NCBI RefSeq assembly: GCF_000155675.2
Contig: NC_020911.1
Location: 424,501 to 488,500, forward strand
Source: Octadecabacter antarcticus 307
Lineage (GTDB): Bacteria > Pseudomonadota > Alphaproteobacteria > Rhodobacterales > Rhodobacteraceae
Direction of reading: 5' to 3'
DNA: 64,000 bases
The stretch's first letter is position 1, and each line of letters begins with the position of its first letter. The notes below the pieces were generated by a model, which was not told the DNA's origin, did no database searches, and saw only the letters and a program-made list of their open reading frames with translations. Below are positions 1-10,026 of this stretch, piece by piece. The position numbers were made by a program, and so were the translations under genes.

Positions 1-800
1 ACTGGCCGCCGCTGGAGAAACCGATCCCGTGCTGCGCACCATCGCAGACGGGTTCATCGCCGCCCACATCACGCTGTGCAAGGCGACCGCTGACTTTGAT
101 GCCGCATTGAGGGCGAAGTCCAAAAGTAATCCCATCGCGCGTCGCCTCATGACCATTCCCGGAGTTGGCCCAATTGTATCACTCAGTTTTGCAGCACTCG
201 TCGACGATCCCAATCGGTTCAGTAAAACCTCAGACGTGGGTGCGTTTCTCGGTTTGACGCCGAGGCGGCACCAATCGAGTGAAATGGATTGGTCGGGCCG
301 TGTCTCAAAGTGCGGAGATGCAGCGATGCGGGGGCTACTGTTTGAAGCGGCGTCCTGTGTCATTAGACAGGTGAAGCGCTTCTCAGCGTTGAAGTCCTGG
401 GCCGTCCGACTGGCTGGGCGGCGAGGCTTCCGCAAAGCCGCTGTTGCCACCGCGCGCAAGATTGCAGTGTTGATGCTGACGCTCTGGAAATCAGGAACCG
501 ACTATCAATGGACACAAGAGGCCACTGCCTGAACTGAATTCTTGCCGGACGGGCGGGAAGCGAAGTCCCGACGGGACGGAGGTTGATCGATCTCGTAAAA
601 ACGGTTGGGACGGAGCAACTGCCACGTAACCCGCAAACGACATTGGAGACGATCCACCACCGAAAACCATCATGAGGCGCAATGCGCGACCTCGGAGAGA
701 ACCATGACCCCGAACGGACAGATCGCTAACCCGCTTGACAAGGCCGCAAACAGAGAACCGTTTTTGGCAAACCTTAATTACCGTGCATCAAATGCCGACC
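1..800 (+). mobile_element. Right part of an IS110-family element
   Basis: The transposase end is followed by about 300 bp without a gene (533-835), separating it from the convergent mscS-type gene that stops at 836. IS110/IS1111 elements keep long noncoding ends that encode the bridge RNA, and they often lack clear terminal repeats, so the exact right boundary cannot be fixed from one copy; 800 is approximate. I see no other gene in 533-835. Confidence 0.5.
2..532 (+). CDS. IS110-family transposase, C-terminal part (5' end outside window)
   Basis: The frame is open from the window edge to the TGA at 530-532, so only the C-terminal half of a transposase is present. It has the Transposase_20 (IS116/IS110/IS902) signature: the helix-hairpin-helix-like IPGVGP at about codon 55 and the following FLGLTPRR...GRVSKCGD...R block, which in this family lies C-terminal to the DEDD catalytic domain. 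The ORF's first ATG (position 29) is internal to the protein, not its start. No lesion is visible in the part present. The N-terminal catalytic half cannot be judged. The family assignment is solid. Confidence 0.85.
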   Translation: MAAAGETDPVLRTIADGFIAAHITLCKATADFDAALRAKSKSNPIARRLMTIPGVGPIVSLSFAALVDDPNRFSKTSDVGAFLGLTPRRHQSSEMDWSGRVSKCGDAAMRGLLFEAASCVIRQVKRFSALKSWAVRLAGRRGFRKAAVATARKIAVLMLTLWKSGTDYQWTQEATA

Positions 801-835
801 CTATCCGCAACCCAGACCATCACCATCGCAACCGC

Positions 836-2182
836 TCAATCCAGCGCCTTGTGTCTAATTTCCGACCCTTCGATCATTTTGACCTCACGTTGTGGGAACG
901 GAATCGAAATGCCGTTGTCCGCAAACGCGTCCCATAGCGCGAGATAGACGTTGCCGCGAATGTTGGTCAGTCCGCCCGTCGGGTCCTTGATCCAGAACCG
1001 CAGGATGTAATCGACGCTGCTGTCACCAAAGCCAACGATGTGACAGACTGGCGGGCGAAATTCCAGAACACGGTCCACGCCGGCGGCCGCGGCAATCGCC
1101 AGCTTGCGCACTTCGCGCGGGTTATCGCCATAGGCGGTGCCAAAATAGATATCCAACCGAACAAAATCGTTGGAATGTGACCAATTCACCACCTGCGTGG
1201 TGATGAGGTCTTCGTTCGGGATCAGGTACTCGCGCCCGTCGCGGGTGGTGATGCTGACGTACCGCGCGCCCAGCGAATTAATCCAACCAAACGTTTCCCC
1301 CACGGTGATCACGTCACCGGGTTTGATCGATTTATCCAGTAGAATGATGATCCCCGACACAAGGTTGCTCACGACCTTTTGCAGACCAAAACCAATACCG
1401 ACACCAATCGCACCCGACAGCACCGCAAGGCCTGTCAGATTAAACCCGACTGCCTGCAAACCAACGAAAAACGCAAAGCCATACAGGACCACTTGCAAAA
1501 ACTTGACGACCAACACCCGCATCGACGGGCTGATATCTTCGTTGCGGTGAATGCGCACCGACGTCTGGTGCGAAATAAATCGCGCCACGACAAAGAAAAT
1601 CGACAGGATAAACACGCCTTGCACCAGCAGCCAAAGCGATAGCCGTGCATCGGCGACCTCAATGGCAGCCGCATCAAGAACCTCGATCCCCTGATCTGTC
1701 AGCCCCGTGATGCGCAGCGTAATCCAAATCCACGCGCCATAACGCACGATGGATCGCAAAAACGGATTACCGATCAGCCGCGTCGCAAACACCACAATCA
1801 GCCAGGCCAGCGCAAGGTTAGCCGCGATCCCGATCATATATGACCGTGATCCCCAGGTGATTTCGCGCATCACGATCAAGACGATCCAGATAAACGCAAC
1901 AAAGAAAATCCCGCGCAGCCTGCGGTGAATGACCAACAGCCACCGCAACCGCCACTTTGGCCAGCTTTCGCGGGTCCGCATCCAGCGGTGCAGTGGCGGG
2001 CTGAGAATTTGACTGGCCAGATGCGCCACCAGAAATATCGCGACGATGATGCCCAACTGATACGCATTCCAAGGCCGCAGAAAACTCTGGAGAAACACAA
2101 CGAGCTGGCTCCATATCCCTTGGCCAATCTCGGCGATCTCGGCGGCCTGACCAGCAAGGTCTAATGTGTTTTGCGGTTCCAT
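836..2182 (-). CDS. MscS-family mechanosensitive ion channel
   Basis: A 448-aa inner-membrane protein. Several hydrophobic helices fill the N-terminal 250 residues. The MscS pore helix and beta domain follow: glycine/alanine-rich GAIGVGIGFGLQKVVSNLVSG, then DKSIKPGDVITVGETFGWINSLGARYVSITTRDG with the conserved IPNE...VVNWS block. Such channels open on hypo-osmotic shock. I chose the ATG at 2182 rather than 2227: it has an AGGA-type ribosome site 7 nt upstream, and the 15 extra residues are polar and unlike the family. It is longer than E. coli MscS (286 aa), so it is a multi-helix paralogue. It converges on the IS110 end. Confidence 0.9.
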   Translation of the reverse strand: MEPQNTLDLAGQAAEIAEIGQGIWSQLVVFLQSFLRPWNAYQLGIIVAIFLVAHLASQILSPPLHRWMRTRESWPKWRLRWLLVIHRRLRGIFFVAFIWIVLIVMREITWGSRSYMIGIAANLALAWLIVVFATRLIGNPFLRSIVRYGAWIWITLRITGLTDQGIEVLDAAAIEVADARLSLWLLVQGVFILSIFFVVARFISHQTSVRIHRNEDISPSMRVLVVKFLQVVLYGFAFFVGLQAVGFNLTGLAVLSGAIGVGIGFGLQKVVSNLVSGIIILLDKSIKPGDVITVGETFGWINSLGARYVSITTRDGREYLIPNEDLITTQVVNWSHSNDFVRLDIYFGTAYGDNPREVRKLAIAAAAGVDRVLEFRPPVCHIVGFGDSSVDYILRFWIKDPTGGLTNIRGNVYLALWDAFADNGISIPFPQREVKMIEGSEIRHKALD

Positions 2183-2313
2183 GGGCGTTCCTAAGCTACC
2201 CTGACACTTTGTTATCTGGGGCGGCAAACAGCAAGGGTCCAGACCGGTCTTTGCACATGCACTGTAACGGGATCACCCTTGCGAGAACCCTGCAGGGGGT
2301 ATAACTGCAGTTC

Positions 2314-2400
2314 ATGACGCAAGTTTTTGACATGGATGACCGCGCCCGCCTGCCTTGGCGCTTTTATGGTGCCGCGTGCACAATACTCGCGCAGCTATAA
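2314..2400 (+). CDS. Possible 28-codon leader ORF upstream of leuC
   Basis: The 305-bp stretch 2183-2487 holds no longer gene. It contains an ATG-started small ORF of 28 codons ending RFYGAACTILAQL, 87 bp before leuC. It has three leucine codons, one a rare CTA just before the stop, but no leucine run as in classical leuL peptides, and I see no convincing attenuator hairpin. An imperfect CTGCAG-flanked repeat lies just upstream. It may be a regulatory peptide or chance. Confidence 0.2.
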   Translation: MTQVFDMDDRARLPWRFYGAACTILAQL

Positions 2401-2487
2401 CGCCAATCTATAATGCCGTGCGCCTGCGATGAATTTCGGGGCGCGTTGAAAATCCATACCCATAACCAACAGAATGGGAGAGGACAC

Positions 2488-3894
2488 ATGTCCCCCAAAA
2501 CGCTTTATGATAAAATCTGGGATGCCCACGTCGCTGATGAGGCTGATGACGGCACCTGCCTGCTCTATATCGACCGCCACTTGGTCCATGAGGTCACGTC
2601 CCCGCAAGCCTTTGAGGGCCTGCGCATGACAGGCCGCACTGTGCGCGCGCCGGATAAAACCATCGCCGTGCCGGACCACAACGTGCCCACAACGCTGGAC
2701 CGTGCCAATGCCGAAACGATGACTGCGGACAGCCGCATTCAGGTTGACGCGCTTGACACCAACGCCAAAGAATTTGGCATCCACTATTACCCAGTGTCCG
2801 ACGTGCGCCAAGGGATCGTGCATATTGTCGGTCCCGAACAGGGCTGGACCCTTCCGGGTATGACAGTGGTCTGCGGCGATTCGCATACCGCCACCCACGG
2901 CGCGTTTGGCGCGCTGGCCCATGGCATCGGTACATCCGAAGTTGAACACGTTCTGGCGACGCAAACGCTGATCCAGAAGAAATCCAAAAACATGAAGGTC
3001 GAAATCACCGGCAAATTGAACCCCGGTGTGACCGCCAAAGACATCACCATGTCCGTGATCGGCAGAACCGGCACGGCGGGTGGCACCGGCTACGTCATCG
3101 AATATTGCGGCGAAGCTATCGAAGCTTTGTCGATGGAAGGCCGTATGACCGTCTGTAACATGGCGATTGAGGGCGGCGCACGCGCAGGCTTGATCGCGCC
3201 AGACGCCACAACATACGCCTATTGCAAAGGCCGTCCGCAAGCGCCCAAAGGCGGCGAATGGGACACCGCGCAGGCGTGGTGGGAAACCTTGTTCTCCGAC
3301 GGTGACGCGCATTGGGACCTCGTCGTTACAATGAAGGCTGAAGACATCGCACCTTCCGTCACATGGGGCACTTCCCCTGAAGACGTGTTGCCGATCACCG
3401 CAGTCGTTCCCGCCCCCGAAAGCTTCACAGGTGGCAAGGTCGACGCGGCCCGTCGCTCTATCGATTATATGGGCCTCACACCGGGTCAGAAACTCACTGA
3501 CATTGAAATCGACACGGTGTTCATCGGGTCGTGTACCAACGGGCGCATCGAAGACCTGCGCGCTGCGGCTGCGATCCTCAAGGGTAAAAAGATCAAAGAG
3601 GGCATGCGCGCGATGATCGTTCCAGGCTCCGGTCTTGTGCGTGCCCAAGCCGAAGAAGAAGGCCTCGCGGATATCTTCAAGGATGCAGGTTTTGAATGGC
3701 GCATGGCGGGCTGTTCGATGTGCCTTGCGATGAACCCTGATCAGTTGGCCGAAGGCGAACGCTGTGCCTCAACCTCGAACCGAAATTTTGAGGGTCGCCA
3801 AGGCTACAAGGGCCGCACGCACCTTGTGTCCCCGGGCATGGCGGCGGCGGCTGCGATCACAGGCCGTCTGACAGACGTTCGGGACTTGATGTAG
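2488..3894 (+). CDS. leuC: 3-isopropylmalate dehydratase large subunit
   Basis: Aconitase-superfamily subunit that with LeuD interconverts 2- and 3-isopropylmalate in leucine biosynthesis. The 468-aa length fits the family. The [4Fe-4S] ligands are visible as Cys349 (GSCTNGR), Cys409 and Cys412 ([12 protein letters not shown]), and the substrate-side [16 protein letters not shown] motif is present. The ATG at 2488 follows GGGAGAGGA; the ORF's earlier start at 2413 would add 25 unrelated residues. leuD follows after a 154-bp gap carrying a 20-bp palindrome, so the two may share a transcript. Confidence 0.98.
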   Translation: MSPKTLYDKIWDAHVADEADDGTCLLYIDRHLVHEVTSPQAFEGLRMTGRTVRAPDKTIAVPDHNVPTTLDRANAETMTADSRIQVDALDTNAKEFGIHYYPVSDVRQGIVHIVGPEQGWTLPGMTVVCGDSHTATHGAFGALAHGIGTSEVEHVLATQTLIQKKSKNMKVEITGKLNPGVTAKDITMSVIGRTGTAGGTGYVIEYCGEAIEALSMEGRMTVCNMAIEGGARAGLIAPDATTYAYCKGRPQAPKGGEWDTAQAWWETLFSDGDAHWDLVVTMKAEDIAPSVTWGTSPEDVLPITAVVPAPESFTGGKVDAARRSIDYMGLTPGQKLTDIEIDTVFIGSCTNGRIEDLRAAAAILKGKKIKEGMRAMIVPGSGLVRAQAEEEGLADIFKDAGFEWRMAGCSMCLAMNPDQLAEGERCASTSNRNFEGRQGYKGRTHLVSPGMAAAAAITGRLTDVRDLM

Positions 3895-3919
3895 GCGTTG
3901 ATCGTGCAGCCACTGGCAT

Positions 3920-3939
3920 ACAGGTTGTGCACAACCTGT
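3920..3939. repeat. Perfect 20-bp palindrome, copy 1
   Basis: ACAGGTTGTGCACAACCTGT is a perfect inverted repeat between leuC and leuD. A copy with one change lies at 45064-45083 in another intergenic gap. It lacks a T-run, so it is more likely a protein-binding site or dispersed repeat than a terminator. Function unknown. Confidence 0.6.
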
Positions 3940-4048
3940 GCACGCTGTGTGACTCTTACTGCCCGGTTAACATCGGTTAATAAATCGGTAACCAGAATTT
4001 AACAGCTCGGCGGTTTTCGTTAACCTCGACCTGCAAAGGACAAGACAA

Positions 4049-4654
4049 ATGGAAAAATTTGACAAACTCTCTGGCATCGCGGCGCCTATGCCGTTGGTCA
4101 ATATCGACACGGATATGATTATCCCGAAGATGTTTTTAAAAACGATCGCGCGCTCTGGCCTTGGCGTGAACCTGTTTGATGAAATGCGATTTGACCGCCA
4201 AGGTAATGAAATCGCTGACTTTATTCTCAACAAACCCGCCTACCGCGACGCCTCCGTTCTGGTTTCTGGCGACAATTTTGGCTGCGGATCATCGCGCGAA
4301 CACGCGCCGTGGGCGATCGCAGATTTCGGCATCCGCTGCGTGATTTCTACCAGCTTTGCCGACATATTTTACAGTAATTGCTTTAAAAACGGTATCTTAC
4401 CCATCATCCTGCCGGAAGCCGAACGCGATGCCCTGATGAAGGATGCCGAAAAAGGCGCCAACGCCCGCATCGAAATCGACCTCGCGGCACAGACCGTCAC
4501 CTCGTCTGATGGCGACGTTTATACGTTCGAGGTCGACAGTTTCAAAAAACACTGCCTGATGAACGGTTTGGACGATATCGGCCTGACCATGGAAAAGGTC
4601 GCGTCTATCGACACATATGAGGCGCGGCTGTCTGCAGAGCGGCCATGGGTCTGA
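4049..4654 (+). CDS. leuD: 3-isopropylmalate dehydratase small subunit
   Basis: 201 aa, the usual size for LeuD, the swivelling domain that completes the isopropylmalate isomerase active site with LeuC. It shows [17 protein letters not shown] near the N-terminus and the diagnostic [16 protein letters not shown] motif at about residue 73. The ATG at 4049 follows AAAGGACAAG. It lies 154 bp after leuC on the same strand, and a strong hairpin terminator follows 32 bp after its stop. Confidence 0.97.
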   Translation: MEKFDKLSGIAAPMPLVNIDTDMIIPKMFLKTIARSGLGVNLFDEMRFDRQGNEIADFILNKPAYRDASVLVSGDNFGCGSSREHAPWAIADFGIRCVISTSFADIFYSNCFKNGILPIILPEAERDALMKDAEKGANARIEIDLAAQTVTSSDGDVYTFEVDSFKKHCLMNGLDDIGLTMEKVASIDTYEARLSAERPWV

Positions 4655-4686
4655 TCCTGAAACGCTGAATACTGGTCTGAATTTTG

Positions 4687-4717
4687 ATAAGGGGCGCTCT
4701 GCTGTGCCCCTTATTTT
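4687..4717 (+). terminator. Terminator after leuD
   Basis: Perfect 9-bp arms ATAAGGGGC (4687-4695) and GCCCCTTAT (4706-4714) around a 10-nt loop, followed by TTTC. It closes the leuCD unit. The 190 bp from here to the next gene hold nothing else I can identify. Confidence 0.75.
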
Positions 4718-4906
4718 CGCCACACGTCCTAACAGTTCGTCAACCGACCTTGTGCCACGTGAACCTGTCTACCCCCACATCTAGACGCTATAATTCCAAT
4801 GCTACGGAATGGTTGCAATCTCGCACCAGTATCGCCGCAAATTTGCCCTGATCTTTTGCCAAATCTTAAGGGTGACTTGCAGCGATAACTGAATTTGGGC
4901 AATATT

Positions 4907-5845
4907 ATGGCAATTATGAGGCAACCTGCCGACAATGCGCAGGATCGAAACGGGATAAGGACGCGGCACGTAATCGCGACCGACCGAAATGAGGGTAAAA
5001 GAGCAGTGTTTTCAAGGCTTTCAGGCGCTGCCTTACGGGCAGTCTTAGTGATATTGATGATCGCTACGCCATCGCTGATGCTTGCCGGCACAGCGACGGA
5101 TACAACACATCTCGTCGCTCTCGTTTGCATCGTGGCCAGTGTATTTGTGTTTGTTGAATACAACTCCAGTTCTCCCAGCTTGATGGAATTTCGGGACGCA
5201 CCACCCTTTAATCGTGTGCGTTACTTTGGCTTGGCGGCCACCGTGCTGGCACTGACGGTCATCGCCAAAGGGGTGACAGAACCGACGACATTGACAGTGT
5301 TGTTCAACATCGTTGGCGGCTCGCTCGCTGAAGCCATGGATTTCCCCTATTCCCCTGTTCGTCTCGTGGTCCTGATGCTCCCAACTGAAGCAAGCGCAGA
5401 CCTCATTGACAATGTTCGTACCGCCGCTGGCCTCAGCTATCTTGTGTCCTTGCTGTCATTGGCATTTTTTGTCTTGGCGCTGCGGTTGAACAACTGGCCC
5501 AACCAGCGTGGCGGCTTCAACGTCTGGACGAACCTGCCTACATTTGACCCAACTGCCGGTGGTGACGTCGTTACTCGACTTGAACGTGATGGTCAGCTTA
5601 ACATTATATTAGGATTTCTGCTGCCCTTCTTGATCCCAGCATTTGTGAAACTCGCCTCGGATATGTTCAACCCGATCCAGTTGCAGGATTCACACACCTT
5701 AATTTGGACGATGACCGGATGGGCCTTCATTCCCGCCAGCTTGATTATGCGCGGCATTGCGATGCTTCGCGTGGGTCAAATGATCGCGCTTCAGCGCGAA
5801 CAGGCATACCTGCGCACGCAGGGCGAAGACGGCATTCCGGCTTAA
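4907..5845 (+). CDS. Conserved membrane protein, function unknown
   Basis: A 312-aa protein with about five or six hydrophobic segments, for example at the N-terminus (VLVILMIATPSLMLAG), YFGLAATVLALTVIA, SYLVSLLSLAFFVLAL, IILGFLLPFLIPAFV and FIPASLIMRGIAML. I recognise no catalytic motif. The start is uncertain: ATG 4907 and 4916 add a polar N-terminus, while GTG 5006, preceded by GAGGG, gives a protein beginning just before the first membrane helix. Its stop abuts the next gene, a secreted EEP-fold protein, so the pair is probably one transcript and may act together at the membrane. Confidence 0.75.
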   Translation: MAIMRQPADNAQDRNGIRTRHVIATDRNEGKRAVFSRLSGAALRAVLVILMIATPSLMLAGTATDTTHLVALVCIVASVFVFVEYNSSSPSLMEFRDAPPFNRVRYFGLAATVLALTVIAKGVTEPTTLTVLFNIVGGSLAEAMDFPYSPVRLVVLMLPTEASADLIDNVRTAAGLSYLVSLLSLAFFVLALRLNNWPNQRGGFNVWTNLPTFDPTAGGDVVTRLERDGQLNIILGFLLPFLIPAFVKLASDMFNPIQLQDSHTLIWTMTGWAFIPASLIMRGIAMLRVGQMIALQREQAYLRTQGEDGIPA

Positions 5846-5865
5846 TTTACTGGCTTATTGCCCTT

Positions 5866-6936
5866 ATGATCGGGGTCTCCACCGCGTCTGCCCAATCAAG
5901 CGACATCGTTCGAATTGCAACATTTGCCGCCCCGCTTAGCCGCGATGGGCCAGGGCTGCTGCTGCGCGATATCGCGAAGCAAGACGACGAAGAAATTGCT
6001 GCTATTGTTGCGATCATTAACCATATCGCCCCTGATATTTTGATCCTCACTGACTTCGATTATGATGCGGGCGGCGCAGCACTGTCGGCTTTTTTGGATA
6101 TCCTCGCAGATCCATATCAGCACCAATTTGCACTGCGCCCGAATGCGGGGATGCAGACGGGGCTTGACGTGGATGGCGACGGGTTCACTGGCGATGCACG
6201 CGACGCGATGGGCTACGGTCGTTTCTTGGGCGACGGTGGGATAGCGCTTTTATCGCGCCATTCGGTCGATGTGGGCGACGTCACTGACCTGACAGATCTG
6301 CTTTGGCGGGATGTGCCGGATGCGGTCCTGCCGCAAATGAACGGGACGCCATTCCCGTCGGTCGACGTGCAGGCGGTGTTGCATGTGTCGTCGTCGGGCC
6401 ACTGGATCGTGCCGATCAATCTTGGCGTTCAGACCATCACGCTACTTGTATTTTCCGCGACCCCTCCCGTGTTTGATGGGCCGGAAGATTTCAACGGGCT
6501 GCGCAACCGCGACGAGTTGCGGGTGTGGGAGGCGGTTTTGGATGGCACCCTGGCCGGGCCCCTCATTAACCCCGTCATAATCGGTAACGTGAACGCGGAC
6601 CCGTTTGATGGACAAGGTATCCGCAGCGGTATCGCCGGCGTTCTTACGCGCCCTGATTTACAGGATGCAAAACCAATGAGTGCAGGCGCGCGACAGGCGG
6701 CGGATCCCGAACAGGTTGGTGATCCCGCCTTGGATACTGCCGATTGGTCAGATGACGGACCGGGCAATCTGCGGGTGTCCTACATACTGCCGTCCCGTCA
6801 CCTTAACGTTACGGACGCGGGTGTCTTTTGGCCCGCGGCGAATGATCCTATGGTGGTTCTACTGGGCAATGATGGCTTGGCCGCCGGGCCGCACCGCCTC
6901 GTTTGGGTGGATGTTGAGATTGAGGGCCTGCGTTAA
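5866..6936 (+). CDS. Secreted endonuclease/exonuclease/phosphatase-fold protein
   Basis: The protein reads VRIATFAAPLSRDGPG...DILILTDFDYD early and ends NDPMVVLLGNDGLAAGPHRLVWVDVE, the layout of EEP-superfamily proteins (metal-dependent phosphodiester hydrolases); NVNADPFDG supplies a likely catalytic Asn/Asp pair. A signal peptide (YWLIALMIGVSTASA) precedes the mature part, so it is exported. The start is unclear: the only ATG near the signal is 5866, which truncates it, whereas the full signal would need the ATT at 5845 overlapping the upstream stop. The last 78 bp overlap the convergent SDR gene. Substrate unknown. Confidence 0.75.
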   Translation: MIGVSTASAQSSDIVRIATFAAPLSRDGPGLLLRDIAKQDDEEIAAIVAIINHIAPDILILTDFDYDAGGAALSAFLDILADPYQHQFALRPNAGMQTGLDVDGDGFTGDARDAMGYGRFLGDGGIALLSRHSVDVGDVTDLTDLLWRDVPDAVLPQMNGTPFPSVDVQAVLHVSSSGHWIVPINLGVQTITLLVFSATPPVFDGPEDFNGLRNRDELRVWEAVLDGTLAGPLINPVIIGNVNADPFDGQGIRSGIAGVLTRPDLQDAKPMSAGARQAADPEQVGDPALDTADWSDDGPGNLRVSYILPSRHLNVTDAGVFWPAANDPMVVLLGNDGLAAGPHRLVWVDVEIEGLR

Positions 6937-7770
6937 AGCCACGTGCAACGGGGTCATCGCGACATCATCGCACAGCGCTGCGTGGCGGGATGCGTCGATA
7001 TGGTGTGGTTTGTCCCAAAGATAGCGCATTTCAACCAAGGCACGGCCCATTGGCCACGCGATTCTTGCGATGCTTATCGGCCACCACGCCATGCGTTTCG
7101 CGGCGATTTTCCGCCTAACAACCGTTGAAATGGCACGTGCTAGTTCTTCACCCGTCAAAGTGAAGCTTGGCACCGGAACGTCTTCGAATAGGCCAAGGCT
7201 GTGTCGCTTTTCGGCCAGTGACACCATTGTGGCGGCCACATCGGGAAGAAACGTAAAAGCATGCGGGCGATTAAGGTGGCCCGGGTAGGAAATTTTACCT
7301 TTGTTAATTGGTTTGGCAATGATCATGTCGAACCAGTTTCCCGATGCTTGCGTATCAAGGTAATCCCCCGCTCGCACGACAAAGCTCTGCACACCGGACG
7401 CACGATATGCCGCTTCCATGTTCACACGAACCCGCCCCAATGGATTGGTCGCGAGGTGCGGTGTGTCAGGCCCGAACCGTTCGGGGCCTTGCGCGCCGTA
7501 AACATAGACGTTGCCCGGGATAATCACGGTGGCGCCGCTGGCTTTGGCGACTTCGATGATTTGCGTGGTTTGATCTGGGACCTCGGCCGCCCATTGCGGG
7601 TAGGGCGGGTTCCAGCCGTTGACGATGACAGATGCGCCCCACGCTGCGTCCCAAAGGGTGTCTTTGTCACGATCAAATCGACGGACCTCCCAGCCTGCAG
7701 TTTCGAATGCTTGGGCCGCATTGCGGCCAAGGCGGCCCGTTGGGCCAAGTATCAGAACGGTGTTTTTCAT
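6859..7770 (-). CDS. NAD(P)-binding epimerase/SDR-type protein
   Basis: A 303-aa Rossmann-fold protein with the dinucleotide motif LGPTGRLGRNAAQAF at residues 7-21 and an extended-SDR look (PGNVYVYG, with Y in the catalytic position and a downstream R/N pair in place of the usual YxxxK), so activity on the standard mechanism is uncertain. The ATG at 7770 has AGGAG upstream; the longer ORF start at 7809 reads into the regulatory gap. It is divergent from a LysR gene, its probable regulator. Its C-terminal 26 codons run into the convergent EEP gene. Confidence 0.85.
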   Translation of the reverse strand: MKNTVLILGPTGRLGRNAAQAFETAGWEVRRFDRDKDTLWDAAWGASVIVNGWNPPYPQWAAEVPDQTTQIIEVAKASGATVIIPGNVYVYGAQGPERFGPDTPHLATNPLGRVRVNMEAAYRASGVQSFVVRAGDYLDTQASGNWFDMIIAKPINKGKISYPGHLNRPHAFTFLPDVAATMVSLAEKRHSLGLFEDVPVPSFTLTGEELARAISTVVRRKIAAKRMAWWPISIARIAWPMGRALVEMRYLWDKPHHIDASRHAALCDDVAMTPLHVALTQALNLNIHPNEAVRPGGQAIIAQ

Positions 7771-7857
7771 GATGTATCTCCTGTGTTGGTGCCAATATGT
7801 GCAATTCAAATTTGGTTTGGAATTGCCTAAATTTGCAGGCCATGTATTCAGTTGTGT
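7771..7857. promoter_or_regulatory. Divergent promoter region of the SDR/LysR pair
   Basis: An 87-bp AT-rich gap separates the two divergent starts. It contains CAAATTTGG and CCTAAATTTG, related repeats that fit the T-N11-A style of LysR sites. The divergent arrangement is the usual one for a LysR regulator and its target. The exact operator is not resolved. Confidence 0.45.
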
Positions 7858-8763
7858 ATGTCACCTGTATTGAACCCCGCCGATTGGTCCCTGATTCAAG
7901 CCTTCCTGATGGTCGCTGAAGAAGGGTCGTTGTCTGGTGCTGCCCGCAAACTCGGGGCGAGCCAGCCAACTTTGGGGCGTCAGATTAAGGCGCTTGAACA
8001 TCAGTTGAGCGCGAGCCTTTTTACGCGGCAGGCACGGGGGTTTGAACTTACGCAAACCGGTGCCGCATTGGTCGCCCCCGCGCGGGCGATGCGCGATGCA
8101 ATGGGGCAAATTACGCTGACAGCGGCGGGGCAATCGGCACGAATGAGCGGCACCGTGCGGATCACCGCAAGCGTGATGACGTCGCTGTATCACCTGCCGG
8201 ACATCATCGCGAAAATCCGGCTTGCGGAACCCGCGATTGGAATCGAAATCGTTGCCTCTGACGACACCCGCAACTTACTGTATCGAGAGGCAGATATCGC
8301 TGTCCGGATGTATCGCCCGACGCAATTGGATTTAGTGACACAGCACATCGGTGACATCCCGCTGACCATTTGTGCATCCAAAAGCTACTTCGCACGAAAG
8401 GGTTCGCTGCACGGTGTCGCTGATCTGGCACACCATGATTTCGTCGGATACGACACCAACTCCGCACTCATCGATGGATTTCGCGAGGCTGGGATCGAGG
8501 TTACGCGCGATTTTTTCAAAGTGCGGTGTGACGATCACGCAACGTATTGGAACCTTGTGCGGGCCGGCTGCGGGATCGGATTTGCCCAGGGGTCAGTTGC
8601 GCGGGATGACCCTAATATTGTGGCGATTGATCCCGGAGTGGCGATCCCGTCTTTGCCCGTCTGGCTGGTCGCCCATGAGGCCATGCGCCACACGCCGCGG
8701 ATCAGGCGGGTTTGGGATTTGCTTGCGATCGGGTTAAGGCCGCTTGTTGATACGCAACCTTAA
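7858..8763 (+). CDS. LysR-family transcriptional regulator
   Basis: 301 aa with the N-terminal winged helix-turn-helix (MVAEEGSLSGAARKLGASQPTLGRQIKALE, residues about 18-47) and a C-terminal periplasmic-binding-like effector domain. ATG 7858 is preferred to TTG 7852. It likely controls the divergent SDR gene; the inducer cannot be inferred. Confidence 0.92.
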   Translation: MSPVLNPADWSLIQAFLMVAEEGSLSGAARKLGASQPTLGRQIKALEHQLSASLFTRQARGFELTQTGAALVAPARAMRDAMGQITLTAAGQSARMSGTVRITASVMTSLYHLPDIIAKIRLAEPAIGIEIVASDDTRNLLYREADIAVRMYRPTQLDLVTQHIGDIPLTICASKSYFARKGSLHGVADLAHHDFVGYDTNSALIDGFREAGIEVTRDFFKVRCDDHATYWNLVRAGCGIGFAQGSVARDDPNIVAIDPGVAIPSLPVWLVAHEAMRHTPRIRRVWDLLAIGLRPLVDTQP

Positions 8764-8860
8764 TTTGGGCTTAAGTCAGGGGTTTCTTGACCCGTGCGGG
8801 CTGACGGGCTAGGCGGAATCCAACTCATGCCAGCCCCGAGATTTAATAAGGATATCCCCC

Positions 8861-9964
8861 ATGTCGAACCCTTCCCTTTTGATCCTGCCAGGTGATGGCA
8901 TCGGCAAAGAAGTCATGGCCGAAGTGCGCCGCGTTATTGACTGGTTTGGTGCCAAACGTGACATGCAGTTTGACGTATCCGAAGATCTGGTTGGTGGGGC
9001 GGCGTATGACAAGTACGGCACCCCCTTGCACGACGACACGATGGCTAAAGCGCAAGAAGTAGACGCAGTCTTGCTTGGCGCTGTGGGTGGTCCGGCGTAT
9101 GACGATCTGGATTTTTCTGTCAAACCTGAACGTGGCCTTTTGCGTTTGCGCAAAGAAATGGACCTTTTCGCAAACCTGCGTCCCGCGCAGTGTTTTGATG
9201 CATTGGCGGATTTTTCAAGCCTGAAAAAAGAACTCGTTGCGGGTCTCGACATTATGATCGTGCGGGAACTGACGTCGGGCGTGTATTTTGGCGAACCGCG
9301 TGGCATCCACATGGAAGACAACATGCGTGTTGGCATCAACACACAGCGCTACACCGAAGCAGAGATTGAGCGCGGCGCGCGTGCGGCGTTTGAAATGGCA
9401 ATGAAGCGGTCGAAGAAGCTGTGTTCGATGGAAAAGGCAAATGTCATGGAATCGGGCATCCTTTGGCGTGACGTCGTGACCGAAGTGCACGCCGACTATC
9501 CCGAAGTTGAACTGTCCCACATGTACGCCGATAATGGCGCGATGCAGTTGGTCCGTGCGCCCAAACAGTTCGATGTGATCTATACCGATAACCTGTTCGG
9601 CGATATCTTGTCGGATTGTGCCGCGATGCTGACGGGTTCGCTTGGCATGTTGCCGTCCGCGTCCCTCGGCGCGCCGATGGGGAATGGCCGTCCCAAGGCG
9701 ATGTATGAACCCGTTCATGGGTCTGCGCCTGATATTACCGGGCAAGGAAAGGCGAACCCGATTGCCTGTATCCTCAGCTTCGCGATGGCGCTGCGCTATT
9801 CGTTTGATCAAGGTGATGAGGCCGTACGGCTAGAGGCTGCGATTGAAAAAGTGCTGGCAGACGGCGTGCGCACTGGTGATTTGTTGGGCGATGAGGACGC
9901 TGTTGCCGTAAGCACATCTGGCATGACTGATGCAATCTTGGCGGCACTTGACGCGTCACTTTAA
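8861..9964 (+). CDS. leuB: 3-isopropylmalate dehydrogenase
   Basis: 367 aa, typical length. It oxidatively decarboxylates 3-isopropylmalate with NAD+ in leucine biosynthesis. Visible motifs are [13 protein letters not shown] at the N-terminus, the arginine-rich substrate segment ([20 protein letters not shown]), the catalytic [11 protein letters not shown], the metal-binding [10 protein letters not shown] and the NAD-binding [10 protein letters not shown]. The gene is about 4 kb downstream of leuCD, separated by the EEP and SDR/LysR genes, so it is probably transcribed on its own. Confidence 0.98.
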   Translation: MSNPSLLILPGDGIGKEVMAEVRRVIDWFGAKRDMQFDVSEDLVGGAAYDKYGTPLHDDTMAKAQEVDAVLLGAVGGPAYDDLDFSVKPERGLLRLRKEMDLFANLRPAQCFDALADFSSLKKELVAGLDIMIVRELTSGVYFGEPRGIHMEDNMRVGINTQRYTEAEIERGARAAFEMAMKRSKKLCSMEKANVMESGILWRDVVTEVHADYPEVELSHMYADNGAMQLVRAPKQFDVIYTDNLFGDILSDCAAMLTGSLGMLPSASLGAPMGNGRPKAMYEPVHGSAPDITGQGKANPIACILSFAMALRYSFDQGDEAVRLEAAIEKVLADGVRTGDLLGDEDAVAVSTSGMTDAILAALDASL

Positions 9965-10026
9965 CGGACGGCAGACTGTTGCTTGCTAGGGATGATCGAG
10001 TCGCAAGAATACGGAAAGAATAGAGC

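Noticed and set aside
2395..3648. 417-codon minus-strand ORF opposite leuC
   Set aside because: It lies wholly antisense to leuC with no recognisable domain; codon bias of leuC explains it.
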